This document shows positions 15,560-23,783 of a DNA stretch of 64,000 nucleotides, piece after piece. The stretch is from Paenibacillus thermotolerans (lineage in GTDB: Bacteria > Bacillota > Bacilli > Paenibacillales > YIM-B00363): NCBI RefSeq assembly GCF_028745515.1, contig NZ_JAQZSG010000001.1, positions 124,001 to 188,000 on the forward strand, in the 5' to 3' direction. The first letter of the stretch is position 1. Each line of letters opens with the position of its first letter. The position numbers and the translations under genes are program-made. The notes beneath the pieces are model-generated. The model made no database searches. It was not told the DNA's origin and saw nothing but the letters and a program-made list of their open reading frames with translations.

Positions 15560-15746
15560 AGCGGAACACAATGTCCGCTATTTCCCGGCATATGGCGGAA
15601 TCCCCCGAAATAACGGAACAAGATGTCCGCTAATTTGTTGAAAAGTCAAAAAATCGAGAGAAAACACCGTGTTAGCGGACAACGCCTTCCGTTACATCGC
15701 CGAATTATGTAAACTAGCCCATTTTAGCGGACATCCCTTTCCGTTA
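15560..15746. repeat. Array of four ~22-bp palindromic repeats
   Basis: Copies lie at 15560-15580, 15611-15632, 15673-15694 and 15725-15746. Read in one direction each is close to TAGCGGACA, a 5-nt variable centre and TTCCGTTA. The first two are on the minus strand and the last two on the plus strand, giving a mirror-like array. Each copy can fold into a small hairpin. Confidence 0.8.
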
Positions 15747-15783
15747 GCTATTGGCAACTGCCGAGCGAAGAAGTAAGTCGATA

Positions 15784-15817
15784 AAAGAAAACCGGCAAAC
15801 GGTGTTCCGTCTGCCGG
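15784..15817 (-). terminator. Terminator of tlp
   Basis: CCGGCA (15792-15797) pairs with TGCCGG (15812-15817), with a further ACGG/CCGT inner stem. TTTTC follows on the minus strand, just beyond the tlp stop. Confidence 0.75.
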
Positions 15818-15828
15818 AAAAGTTCAAC

Positions 15829-16050
15829 TTACTTTTGTGCGCGCGCTTCGTCTTTGATTTCTTCCCGGTTTCCTTCTACGCTCTCCAGACGGCGCTCGTT
15901 TTTCTCGCGAATGTCGCTTGCCTCTTGCGGAGATATTTCACCCGCATGCTCCTGCAAATAATCTTCCGCCTCATGGAAATTTTCCAGCGTGTTTTGTACG
16001 TTGTTCTGCAATTTTTCCACGTTATCCGCGCGATTATCGGGTTTTGCCAT
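15829..16050 (-). CDS. tlp: Small acid-soluble spore protein Tlp
   Basis: The 73-residue highly charged protein matches Tlp from end to end: MAKPDNRADNVEKLQNNVQNT at the start (18 residues of which fit the family) and EKNERRLESVEGNREEIKDEA at the end. Tlp is a minor small acid-soluble protein made in the forespore under sigma-G in Bacillus. AAAGGAG precedes the ATG. I could not find a convincing sigma-G promoter by eye in the 96 nt upstream. The gene is monocistronic with its own terminator. Confidence 0.93.
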   Translation of the reverse strand: MAKPDNRADNVEKLQNNVQNTLENFHEAEDYLQEHAGEISPQEASDIREKNERRLESVEGNREEIKDEARAQK

Positions 16051-16146
16051 GGTCGAATTCTCCTTTTGAGGTAATCGATGGTACGTAAAAAGAATTCCAC
16101 GAGGAATGCGGTTTTATTCATTTGATAACATATCGATCGGGGCTTG

Positions 16147-17313
16147 CTACGGCATTTTTTGCAAAAGATTGGCGTCCAGATCCCGGATCCGGCTTTTCCC
16201 CGAAACGCCTAACTGGATTTCCGTTTCCGCGTACAATTTCTGAATGACGGCCTCTACTCCCGCTTGTCCCGCGACAGCGAGCGCGTACGCGTAAGGACGC
16301 CCGATTAAGACGGCGGCAGCCCCCAGGGCAATCGCTTTTATGACGTCCGCTCCCCGCCGGATGCCGCTGTCGAGCAGAACCGGAACGGCTCCGTCAACGG
16401 CTTTAATAATTTCCGGAAGAGCCTCCAACGTTCCGATGGCCCCGTCCAGCTGCCTGCCGCCATGATTCGATACGACAATGCCGTCTACGCCGTGCTGCAA
16501 CGCTTCTCTTGCATCCTCAGGATGCGTCAGCCCTTTGACGAGAACGGGAAGCCGTGTATTGCTTTTGATAAAGTCAAACTCTTTCCATGTAAAGCACGTA
16601 TTATTCCCTTCTTCCAGCGCTTTAAGAACCGCATGCTTGAGGTTTTTCTCCGGCGGCTGCTCCAGCATTTCTTTAAATATGGGATCGGTAAAATAATTGC
16701 CCATGCCGTGACCTTTAAGGAATGGCAAATACGAATTGTGCAAATCCGTTTCCCGCCATCCTAACATTGTAGAATCGACGGTGACGACAATCGCGGCATA
16801 ACCCGACTTTTCGGCCCTGCTCAACAAGCTTGCCGTCAGTCGGCGGTCTTTGGGCGGGTATAACTGAAACCACCGTAAGGAATCGCCCGCAGCCTCCGCT
16901 ACTTCCTCCATCGATTTGGACGACACATTGCTTAGAATGTACGGGATGCCGAATTTAGCGGCCGCTTTCGCGGGAGCCAGCTCCGCGTCGGGATGAAGTA
17001 TCGAATTCACGCCGATCGGCGCCAATAAGAAAGGACTTCCTACTTTCATCCCAAGAAGCTCGACGCTAAGATCCCGGTGCGAAATATCGGAGCATATGCG
17101 AGGGACGATGCGGTACGAATAAAACGCTTCTAAGTTGGCTCGCATCGTATGTCCCGCTCCGGCGCCGCCATGCACATATCCGAATGGTCCCGCGCCAAGC
17201 TTGCGCCGCGCCTCCTCCTCCCAATCCTCCACCGATAGGAAGGCGTTTATATTCGTTTCGGCTTCGTAATAATTCATTTGGATTTTTGAGCCTTCTATAC
17301 GGACCGAACCCAT
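16147..17313 (-). CDS. FMN-dependent alpha-hydroxy-acid oxidizing protein (lactate oxidase-like)
   Basis: The start at 17313 (MGSVRIEGSKIQMNYYEAE) follows AAGGG at about 9 nt; the open frame extends upstream without family similarity. The 388-residue TIM-barrel enzyme shows the flavin-dependent hydroxy-acid dehydrogenase motifs: YVHGGAGAGHTMRAN near the N-terminus, the active-site stretch VSNHGGRQLDGAIGTLEALPEI (cited in part: SNHGGRQLDGAIGT) with the catalytic histidine, and LLDSGIRRGADVIKAIALGA binding FMN phosphate. Members oxidise lactate, glycolate or longer 2-hydroxyacids. A palindrome upstream (17414-17430) may be its operator. Confidence 0.88.
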   Translation of the reverse strand: MGSVRIEGSKIQMNYYEAETNINAFLSVEDWEEEARRKLGAGPFGYVHGGAGAGHTMRANLEAFYSYRIVPRICSDISHRDLSVELLGMKVGSPFLLAPIGVNSILHPDAELAPAKAAAKFGIPYILSNVSSKSMEEVAEAAGDSLRWFQLYPPKDRRLTASLLSRAEKSGYAAIVVTVDSTMLGWRETDLHNSYLPFLKGHGMGNYFTDPIFKEMLEQPPEKNLKHAVLKALEEGNNTCFTWKEFDFIKSNTRLPVLVKGLTHPEDAREALQHGVDGIVVSNHGGRQLDGAIGTLEALPEIIKAVDGAVPVLLDSGIRRGADVIKAIALGAAAVLIGRPYAYALAVAGQAGVEAVIQKLYAETEIQLGVSGKSRIRDLDANLLQKMP

Positions 17314-17413
17314 TCTTTCATCCCTTCTTCGGCTGAAGCATAGTGTGCTGTCGTTATGAAAATAGGATGCGCGCTTTTGCAGCAAAACATTTATTTCGCG
17401 CTCTTTTTGTTCA

Positions 17414-17430
17414 CACAATGTTCAATTGTG
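17414..17430. promoter_or_regulatory. Palindrome between hydroxy-acid oxidase and tRNA-Asp genes
   Basis: CACAAT and ATTGTG are separated by 5 nt. The element overlaps the -35 region of the tRNA promoter and lies about 100 nt upstream of the divergent oxidase gene, so a dimeric regulator bound here could affect either. Confidence 0.4.
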
Positions 17431-17455
17431 CAAAACTACCCGTATATGGTAAGAT
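17426..17455 (+). promoter_or_regulatory. Promoter of tRNA-Asp
   Basis: TTGTGC (17426-17431), an 18-nt spacer and TAAGAT (17450-17455) lie 20 nt before the mature tRNA 5' end. Confidence 0.5.
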
Positions 17456-17475
17456 ACGTCTTGTCCTCAAAACAC

Positions 17476-17552
17476 GGAGCTGTGGTGTAGAGGCCTAACA
17501 TGCCTGCCTGTCACGCAGGAGACCGCGGGTTCGAATCCCGTCAGCTCCGCCA
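17476..17552 (+). tRNA. tRNA-Asp (anticodon GUC)
   Basis: The acceptor stem GGAGCTG pairs with CAGCTCC. The anticodon arm is CCTGC, loop CTGTCAC, GCAGG, which gives anticodon GUC. The T arm reads CGCGGGTTCGAATCCCG, and CCA is encoded at 17550-17552. The wobble G34 is the position changed to queuosine, which the product of the next gene, gluQ, can glutamylate. Confidence 0.96.
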
Positions 17553-17569
17553 TTTGCATAGAAATCTTA

Positions 17570-17602
17570 GTCTCGCGGGATCGTTCCTTGCGGGGCTTTT
17601 TT
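17570..17602 (+). terminator. Terminator between tRNA-Asp and gluQ
   Basis: GTCTCGC (17570-17576) pairs with GCGGGGC (17590-17596) using two G-U pairs, with an inner GGGA/TTCC stem, followed by six T. It would release the tRNA precursor and might allow partial read-through into gluQ. Confidence 0.6.
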
Positions 17603-17649
17603 GATTTGTCTATGATGGAATGAAAGAAATGATCCGGAGGAAACCCCTT

Positions 17650-18612
17650 ATGATCCGCGGACGCTTTGCCCCGACGCCGTCGGGCTTTATGCATATCGGC
17701 AACTTATCCACCGCGCTGCTTGCTTGGCTGCAAGTGCGCAAAGCGGGCGGCCGGTTTGTTCTGCGCATGGAGGACATCGATAAGCCGCGCTCCAAACCTG
17801 AGCTGGCGCGGCAAATTATAGAGGATCTGCGCTGGCTCGGACTGGATTGGGATGAAGGTCCCGGCGAGGGCGGCCCTTACGCCCCTTATCTGCAAAGCTT
17901 GCGGGAAGCCTATTACGAGGAAGCGTTCCGGAAGCTTCAATATAGCGGTTGGCTGTACCCCTGCTACTGCAGCCGCGCGGACCTCGCCGCACTGGCGACC
18001 GCTCCGCACGGACTTCATGCGGAGGGTCCGGTTTACCCGGGAACTTGCAGGGCGTTAACGGACGAGCAGCGACGGTCCCATGAGGCGTTGAAACGCCCCT
18101 CGTACCGGTTTGCGCTGCCGGATAAGCCTTTCGTGTTCAAAGACGGAATCGCCGGTACGCAGCGGTTTCCAGCGGGAGCAGGCGGAGATTTCGTCGTCAA
18201 ACGAGCCGACGCCGTGATCGGCTATCAGCTGGCTGTAGTCGTTGACGATGCGGCCATGCACATAACCGACGTCGTCAGAGGCTCCGATCTGCTCGATTCC
18301 ACCCCGCGGCAGCTGGCACTCTACGATGCGCTCGGACTACCCGCGCCGCGCTTCGCGCACGTCCCCCTCCTGCTCGGTCCGGACGGCCGCCGATTATCGA
18401 AGCGCGACGCCTCGCTTACCGCCGCAGCGATCAGACAACACGGACTCGCAGCGGAAACGGTCGTCGGAATGATCGCGCACGTAATCGGTTGGATCGAGAA
18501 GCCCGAGCCGCTGCGTCCTTCCGAGCTCGTCGACAAGTTCAAGCTGGAAACCGTTCCGAACCGGCCGCTTCAGCTCACGGCAAATCATTATGATCTCCTA
18601 ACGGGGCGATGA
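17650..18612 (+). CDS. gluQ: Glutamyl-queuosine tRNA(Asp) synthetase
   Basis: The start at 17650 (MIRGRFAPTPSGFMHIGN) follows GGAGG at 9 nt. The 320-residue protein is a truncated GluRS-like class I enzyme: HIGH-type motif APTPSGFMHIGN, the GluQRS zinc site CYC near residue 102 with a later YPGTC, and the KMSKS-like RRLSKRDAS. It lacks a GluRS anticodon-binding domain, as expected for GluQRS (YadB), which transfers glutamate onto the queuosine base at position 34 of tRNA-Asp(GUC). The gene for exactly that tRNA lies 97 nt upstream on the same strand. It converges with the MBL gene 13 nt downstream. Confidence 0.93.
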   Translation: MIRGRFAPTPSGFMHIGNLSTALLAWLQVRKAGGRFVLRMEDIDKPRSKPELARQIIEDLRWLGLDWDEGPGEGGPYAPYLQSLREAYYEEAFRKLQYSGWLYPCYCSRADLAALATAPHGLHAEGPVYPGTCRALTDEQRRSHEALKRPSYRFALPDKPFVFKDGIAGTQRFPAGAGGDFVVKRADAVIGYQLAVVVDDAAMHITDVVRGSDLLDSTPRQLALYDALGLPAPRFAHVPLLLGPDGRRLSKRDASLTAAAIRQHGLAAETVVGMIAHVIGWIEKPEPLRPSELVDKFKLETVPNRPLQLTANHYDLLTGR

Positions 18613-18625
18613 AAAGCAGAACGCA

Positions 18626-19438
18626 TCATTTCAGCTGACGTTCGCGGTAAGCGTCCGCATACTTGCCATGCTCCGGCAACGCGACCTGTTCGAACCGGTC
18701 GGAGAGCACCTCCAGATGATGCTCCAGCTCGCCGCCGAAAATCGGAAGCCCGTGTCCGGTAACGGCCGCCGCCGGCCGAAGCTCCCGAAGCGCTTGGACG
18801 GATGCCTTCGCCGACTTCCAATCGGGCGTAAAATACATCGGCGGCCCGTGAATGCTTTTGTGCTGCGTAATGACATGCAGCGCGGATTCCTGTTTAACGG
18901 TCGTGAACGCATCGCCGGCGATCAGCGTCCGGTCCTCTTCCCGGAACAATGAAATATGTCCCGGAGTATGACCGGGGGTCGCGACCCATCTCCACCCGGC
19001 AAGCCCAGGAACGGTTCCGTCTTCCGGCAGCGGCTGCGCTCTCTCTCCCAGATCGATCGCGCCGTTCGGATACAGCGGGGAAACGGCGCTCATCATTCCT
19101 CCCCCGACGGAAGGATCCGGGGGCAAATAAGCGGCAGAGCCGGTCAAGTACGGGAGCTCTTTCTCATGCGCGTACACGGGAACATCCCACCGCTCCGCAA
19201 GCTCCTGCAGTGCGCCGACATGGTCGAAATGCCCGTGCGTCATGACGATGCACGCAGGACGTCCATGGTAAGCCAGGCGCTCCCTTGCCGCCCTCTCGAT
19301 CGCATTCGCGCTGAATTTCAGCCCCGCATCGACAAGCACCCACTCCCCGTCATCCGCACCGGGCCTGCCGACAAAAACGACGTTTACCATGATCAGCCGC
19401 TTCCAAAACACATCGTGCGTCACGTATTCCGCCAGCAC
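18626..19438 (-). CDS. MBL-fold metallohydrolase
   Basis: The GTG at 19438 is preferred since AGGGG lies 9 nt upstream; an ATG at 19447 directly abuts that site. The 270-residue protein carries the metallo-beta-lactamase metal motif THGHFDHVG, the downstream TPGHTPGHISLF and GDAF metal ligands, and a final TGHG histidine. It belongs to the general YcbL/glyoxalase-II-like group of hydrolases; the substrate cannot be assigned. It stands alone between gluQ and the NlpC/P60 gene. Confidence 0.83.
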   Translation of the reverse strand: MLAEYVTHDVFWKRLIMVNVVFVGRPGADDGEWVLVDAGLKFSANAIERAARERLAYHGRPACIVMTHGHFDHVGALQELAERWDVPVYAHEKELPYLTGSAAYLPPDPSVGGGMMSAVSPLYPNGAIDLGERAQPLPEDGTVPGLAGWRWVATPGHTPGHISLFREEDRTLIAGDAFTTVKQESALHVITQHKSIHGPPMYFTPDWKSAKASVQALRELRPAAAVTGHGLPIFGGELEHHLEVLSDRFEQVALPEHGKYADAYRERQLK

Positions 19439-19485
19439 GTTCCTCATCCCCTTCTTTGCATGATGAGGTTAGGGTAACCATTCCG

Positions 19486-20457
19486 TCACTCCGGTATAAT
19501 TCGCTGCGCTTGTATAAAGCGCTTCTTCCAATTGGCGTCCATATCGGTGACTGTCACGCCGATTCCTTTGCGGTATGTATGCAGCAGCTTGTTATTGCCG
19601 GCGTAGATGGCGACATGACCGATCCGGGCGACTCCGGTATTTTTCTCCCGTTTGGGAGTGGTGAAAAACAGCAGATCGCCTTTACGGAGCTCCTCAAACG
19701 AAACGGTTTTCCCGACCGCGCTTTGCTGTCTGGAGTTTCGCGGCATGTCCGTTCCATGAAGCTTGTACAAGAAATTTACAAAGGAAGAGCAGTCGAACGT
19801 ATTCGTTTGCCCAAGCTTGGCATCAAATTCATATTCCGTGCCGAGAAATTTCAATCCGACCGCCATGATCGAGTCGGCCGTCTGCTCCCACTTCGGACGC
19901 TGCGCGGCAAGTATATAATCCGTTGAGCCGATGTCCACGAAGCCGATCGTGTTCCCGGCAATTACCCGAATCCAACGTTCCCCGCTCTCTCCCATTACGA
20001 TGACGCTTGTCCCCGGTTTTACCTCTTTCAACCGTTTTCCGTCTTTATCGGTTTGATCCATGACCCACGTGCTTTGTTTGATTTGAGCGCTTGTCGTAAT
20101 CGAGGCACTCGGGTATTTGCCCGGCAGGTCGGATACGGGATCCTCTTCGCTTTCCGAATCGACCAGGGTGGCGGTCGAAACCGCTTGATCCCATAGAAGC
20201 TTGAAACCTAACGACTCCGCAGCCAAGCGAATCGGTATGTAGGTGGTGCCTTTGTAATTCATGCTGCTGGGCACCCATTCCGTTCCGTTGTAATACGGCT
20301 TGTCCGACGACATTACATTTCCGTTAACGGACCATTGGAACGGAACGAGGAGCGTCTCCGCCTTCGGCCAGCTTGTCGAAGCTACCGCGGCCCCGTACCC
20401 CAACGAACAGGCGATCATGCCGCCGGCAACCCATCCCGCAATTTTTCGTTTCATCAT
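19486..20457 (-). CDS. NlpC/P60 cell-wall peptidase with copper amine oxidase-like N-terminal domain
   Basis: The 323-residue protein has a signal peptide (MMKRKIAGWVAGGMIACSLG), a copper amine oxidase N-terminal-like domain at about 35-105 (YNGTEWVPSSMNYKGTTYIP in part) typical of Paenibacillus surface proteins, an SH3b region at about 115-185, and a C-terminal NlpC/P60 domain with catalytic cysteine in TFDCSSFVNFLY, histidine in RIGHVAIYAGN and a third polar residue near LLHTYR. It should be a secreted D,L-endopeptidase acting on peptidoglycan stem peptides. GGGAGGG precedes the start. Confidence 0.9.
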   Translation of the reverse strand: MMKRKIAGWVAGGMIACSLGYGAAVASTSWPKAETLLVPFQWSVNGNVMSSDKPYYNGTEWVPSSMNYKGTTYIPIRLAAESLGFKLLWDQAVSTATLVDSESEEDPVSDLPGKYPSASITTSAQIKQSTWVMDQTDKDGKRLKEVKPGTSVIVMGESGERWIRVIAGNTIGFVDIGSTDYILAAQRPKWEQTADSIMAVGLKFLGTEYEFDAKLGQTNTFDCSSFVNFLYKLHGTDMPRNSRQQSAVGKTVSFEELRKGDLLFFTTPKREKNTGVARIGHVAIYAGNNKLLHTYRKGIGVTVTDMDANWKKRFIQAQRIIPE

Positions 20458-20592
20458 GAAGTCCCTCCCGTCATTACCAATAACAACGCTGCAAGCCGCC
20501 GATAAAGTTGCATTACGGAATACCCATTTAAATAATTGGAAAATGGTTCGGGCAAACTAGTTCGAAATATGTAATGAAAGAAGGGTTGTTCC

Positions 20593-20979
20593 GTGCCTGG
20601 AGTGAAATGCGTGGTCGATACGTGCACCCATTATTTGTACGGCGACCGGTGCGGCGCCAAAAATATCGACATTATGCACGAAGAAGAAACGTCGATGTCG
20701 CAGTCCGTTGAACAAACAATGTGCAAAAGCTTCTCCCATGCGAACGGGATTGCGAACTATCTCGGATCCGCCGACAATATGAACTGGGGCGGTACGGCCA
20801 TGGGCTTGCTCAATCCGAATTACGAGGTGAGCCCGTCGATCTCTTGTACGGTATCCTCCTGCAAATATTGGGGTGAAGGCGCAAAGTGCGTCGCCGAAGC
20901 GATCGAAGTAACCGGAATGAACAGCAATGAGTGCCAGGATACAAATTGCCTGACGTTCACCAAGAGAGAAGGGGCGTAA
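20593..20979 (+). CDS. DUF1540 protein with two cysteine-rich domains
   Basis: The GTG start follows AGAAGGG. The 128-residue protein has two DUF1540 modules: VKCVVDTCTHYLYGDRCGAKNI with MCKSF at its end, and ISCTVSSCKYWGEGAKCVAEAI with the closing DTNCLTF. Each has the spaced CxxxxC...C...C pattern that probably binds a metal. The domain is common in sporulating Firmicutes and its role is unknown. It is divergent from the NlpC/P60 gene and 3 nt before the next gene, so the two form an operon. Confidence 0.85.
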   Translation: MPGVKCVVDTCTHYLYGDRCGAKNIDIMHEEETSMSQSVEQTMCKSFSHANGIANYLGSADNMNWGGTAMGLLNPNYEVSPSISCTVSSCKYWGEGAKCVAEAIEVTGMNSNECQDTNCLTFTKREGA

Positions 20980-20982
20980 CGC

Positions 20983-21237
20983 ATGGAATATAACATGAAA
21001 ACGAAAGAACTGGACGACGGCGCCGATTATCCGATTGACGTGCTGGCAGGTATGACCGGACTCGGCTTCGATACGATTCGCAAGCTCGAACGCGAAGGAA
21101 ACATTTCGTTTCGGATGAACGAGCGCGGCGAACAAACAGTGAACGGCAAGCAGTTTTTGGACTGGGCCCGCTCGGTCGGCGGCATCATCGATGTGCAAAA
21201 AACGGAATACCCGGTAATGGAAGTCGAAGACCGGTAA
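20983..21237 (+). CDS. Small protein with possible helix-turn-helix
   Basis: The 84-residue protein follows the DUF1540 gene with a good ribosome binding site (AGAAGGGG) inside the preceding gene's end. Residues 17-60 (VLAGMTGLGFDTIRKLEREG, then a basic turn and NGKQFLDWARSVG) resemble excisionase or MerR-type winged helices, in which a helix, a short wing and a trailing helix follow each other. This is a weak resemblance by eye and DNA binding is an inference. A terminator follows at 21246-21286. Confidence 0.6.
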   Translation: MEYNMKTKELDDGADYPIDVLAGMTGLGFDTIRKLEREGNISFRMNERGEQTVNGKQFLDWARSVGGIIDVQKTEYPVMEVEDR

Positions 21238-21245
21238 CGGCGATT

Positions 21246-21286
21246 CGCCCTGCTGCGGGAAATCATGCAGCCGGGCGTATTTTTTG
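21246..21286 (+). terminator. Terminator of the DUF1540 operon
   Basis: CGCCC...GGGCG with an inner GCTGC/GCAGC stem is followed by TATTTTTTG. Confidence 0.82.
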
Positions 21287-21383
21287 TGCGCGTTCTTTTA
21301 TCGAGAATGATGAAAGAGGTGATATAATAGAATAGTTTGCTCTATTCATAGATTTTACGATTACTATATGCTTCTAAGGTGGT

Positions 21384-22676
21384 ATGACCTTGTCTCTCGT
21401 CACGGAATGGCTGCAATCGTACCGGGGCTTTCACTGGAACATAAAGCGGTTCATGATGTTTTCGCTGCTTTGGAATGTCGGTATGGGCGTCTTCGGCGTC
21501 CTTTATAATTTATATATACGCTCGCTTGGCTTTGAGCAGGCGACCGTCGGGCATACTGTAGCGGCGACTACGATCGCAACCGCGCTGATGCTTGTCCCCG
21601 CAGGCGTCCTTTTCGACCGTCTGGGCGCGAAGCCCGTTGTGCTCGCAGGCCTGCTGGGAGCGACGGCGGCCTTTACGCTGCGATGCATAGCCGTCTCCGA
21701 GCCGTCGCTCATCGCAACCGCCTTCCTCTCCGGCTTGCCGGCCGCCTTCGTGCAAGTGGCGGCTCTGCCATTGCTGGCGGAAAATTCGACGCCGGAGCAG
21801 CGCACGCATCTGTTCAGCTTTCACCAAGCGCTCGTCATGTTTGCGAATGTCATCGGCAACGTCGGCGGAGGCGCTTTAACGGACGCTTTGCAAGCCTGGT
21901 TCGGCTGGCCGCTTGCATCGAGACTACGATTCAGTTTGCTGCTCGGCATCGCCATATCGTTTCTCGGCATTTTGCCGATGCTTTCCGTTCCCGGCCGAGG
22001 ACAATCGGCATCCGGGCGGAATGCCGATTCGCTCAAGCCTTCCGAAGGACGCATCGAGCGGATGAGGAACCATATGCGAAATCATAAAGCGTCGCTGCAA
22101 ATCATCGCCTGGTTCGCAACGATCGGCTTGATGACTTCGATCGCAGGGGGCTTGATCGTTCCGTATTTAAACGTGTATTTTTCGGACCGGTTTCACTCGT
22201 CGAGCACGACGATCGGCATACTCATTGCGCTCGGACAAGCGGCGACGGGCGTTGCGTTCCTGTTTGGTCCGAGAATCGCGAACGCATTGGGCGACGTAAA
22301 AGCGGTCGCTCTACTTCAGCTCGCTTCGATTCCGTTCATGCTCATCACCGCGTTCTCCACTCAATTTTTGTTTGCCAGTACGGGGTACTTATTTCGGCAA
22401 GCCCTTATGAACGCAGCTAATCCGATGTATATGTCGCTAATGATGGGCCGCGTGGAAAAATCGCTGCGGGGCTTGGCCAACAGCATTCGCGACGCCGTAT
22501 TTCAGCTCGGCTGGTTTATCGCGGCGCCGATCAGCAGCTACATCGTCATGGCCCAAGGACCGTACTGGGGTTATGTGTACGTATTCAGCATTACGGCAAC
22601 GGTTTATGCCGCAACGTCCGTTTTGTTTTTCATCGTTTTCCGCCGTCATGAGAAGAACGGGCGGTCTCTTCAATAA
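21384..22676 (+). CDS. MFS transporter
   Basis: The 430-residue protein has twelve hydrophobic segments and the MFS loop motif [11 protein letters not shown] between helices 2 and 3. The N-terminus (WNIGMG-like [20 protein letters not shown] in part) resembles uncharacterised Bacillales efflux carriers. The substrate is unknown. AAGGTGG precedes the start and a TATAAT box lies at 21322-21327. Its last 47 nt overlap the convergent murG-like gene, so both 3' ends share coding sequence. Confidence 0.85.
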   Translation: MTLSLVTEWLQSYRGFHWNIKRFMMFSLLWNVGMGVFGVLYNLYIRSLGFEQATVGHTVAATTIATALMLVPAGVLFDRLGAKPVVLAGLLGATAAFTLRCIAVSEPSLIATAFLSGLPAAFVQVAALPLLAENSTPEQRTHLFSFHQALVMFANVIGNVGGGALTDALQAWFGWPLASRLRFSLLLGIAISFLGILPMLSVPGRGQSASGRNADSLKPSEGRIERMRNHMRNHKASLQIIAWFATIGLMTSIAGGLIVPYLNVYFSDRFHSSSTTIGILIALGQAATGVAFLFGPRIANALGDVKAVALLQLASIPFMLITAFSTQFLFASTGYLFRQALMNAANPMYMSLMMGRVEKSLRGLANSIRDAVFQLGWFIAAPISSYIVMAQGPYWGYVYVFSITATVYAATSVLFFIVFRRHEKNGRSLQ

Positions 22677-23727
22677 GCCGAATGAGCTTCGCGAGCGCAT
22701 CCGTCTCCCCTTGGCGCCGCATGGCTTCAAGGTAGTTTTCTTTATTCGCCGCAAGAAAGCGAACGGCCTTGAGCAGCGTTTCGTTCGTGAGCGATTCTTC
22801 CTCCAGCACCGATGCAAACCCGCGCGAACGGAACGATTCCGCGTTCAATATTTGGTCCCCGCGGCTGGCGGCTTTCGATAACGGAATGAGCAGCATCGGC
22901 TTGCGCAGCGCCAAAAACTCATAAATCGAGTTCGAGCCCGCCCTCGAAATAACGAGATCCGTCATCGCCAATATGTCCGGCAGCTCATCCTTCAAATATT
23001 CGAATTGGCGATAGCTGCCGGATTCAAGCGCAGGCTCCGCGTTTCCTTTGCCGCAAAGATGCACGATCTGAAACTGTTCCGACAGCGCAGCCAAATTGTC
23101 TCTCACCGCTTTGTTAATCCGCTGCGACCCGAGGCTCCCCCCCATAATGAGCAAGACCGGCTTACCTTTTGTGAAACCGCAAGCTTGAAGCCCTTTCTCT
23201 TCCTTGCCCTTGAATAGATCCTCCCGAACGACGGCGCCGACATGAACCGTTTTGTCGCCGGAAATATGCTTCTTTGTCTCCGGGAACGTCGTGCATACCC
23301 GCTTGGCGAACGGAATGGACAGTTTATTGGCAAGGCCGGGCGTCAAATCCGACTCGTGTATAATCGCGGGCACTTTGTTCATCCAAGCTCCCATTACCAC
23401 CGGAACGGACACAAAGCCCCCTTTGGAAAACACGATATCCGGCTTCAGCTTCTTCATCAACCGGTACGATTGCCATACCCCTTTTACCACCTTAAAAGGA
23501 TCCTTCACATTGTTCCAGTCAAGATACCTTCGCAGCTTACCCGTGGCAATGGAATGGTACGTTACGCCCGGAAGACCCTCCGTAAGCTCCCGTTCGATTC
23601 CGCCCGCCGAACCGATATAATGAATATTCCAGCCCTCATTTCGAAAATGAGGGAGTAACGCCAGATTAACCGTTACATGCCCCGCCGAGCCCCCGCCCGT
23701 AAATACAATCGTCCTTGTCACGCTCAA
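22630..23727 (-). CDS. murG: MurG-type UDP-GlcNAc:lipid I N-acetylglucosaminyltransferase
   Basis: The 365-residue GT28 enzyme transfers GlcNAc to lipid I on the inner membrane face. Motifs: [14 protein letters not shown] (glycine loop 1), [35 protein letters not shown] (glycine loop 2), and the UDP-GlcNAc site [14 protein letters not shown] with [11 protein letters not shown]. It resembles the second, stand-alone MurG form of Bacillus cereus and Listeria rather than the enzyme of the dcw cluster, and no other wall genes lie beside it. Whether a second murG exists elsewhere cannot be seen here. Confidence 0.9.
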   Translation of the reverse strand: MSVTRTIVFTGGGSAGHVTVNLALLPHFRNEGWNIHYIGSAGGIERELTEGLPGVTYHSIATGKLRRYLDWNNVKDPFKVVKGVWQSYRLMKKLKPDIVFSKGGFVSVPVVMGAWMNKVPAIIHESDLTPGLANKLSIPFAKRVCTTFPETKKHISGDKTVHVGAVVREDLFKGKEEKGLQACGFTKGKPVLLIMGGSLGSQRINKAVRDNLAALSEQFQIVHLCGKGNAEPALESGSYRQFEYLKDELPDILAMTDLVISRAGSNSIYEFLALRKPMLLIPLSKAASRGDQILNAESFRSRGFASVLEEESLTNETLLKAVRFLAANKENYLEAMRRQGETDALAKLIRLIEETARSSHDGGKR

Positions 23728-23749
23728 GTCGCTCCCCTTTCGTCAATAC

Positions 23750-23776
23750 AAAACCTCTGAGAGCGCCTCAGAGGTT
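23750..23776. terminator. Terminator downstream of rsgA
   Basis: ACCTCTGA (23753-23760) pairs perfectly with TCAGAGGT (23768-23775), flanked by A and T runs on both sides. It ends rsgA on the minus strand and separates it from murG. Confidence 0.8.
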
Positions 23777-23783
23777 TTTGCTG

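Larger units (their letters stand above)
15452..15828. other. Gene-free stretch with a palindromic repeat array
   Basis: No open frame of gene quality is seen on either strand. The region holds the promoter area of the acyl-CoA dehydrogenase gene, four copies of a short palindromic repeat (15560-15746) and the tlp terminator. Confidence 0.6.

Noticed and set aside
15560-15746. CRISPR array
   Set aside because: The repeats alternate in orientation, have irregular spacing and are only about 22 bp; no cas genes are present.
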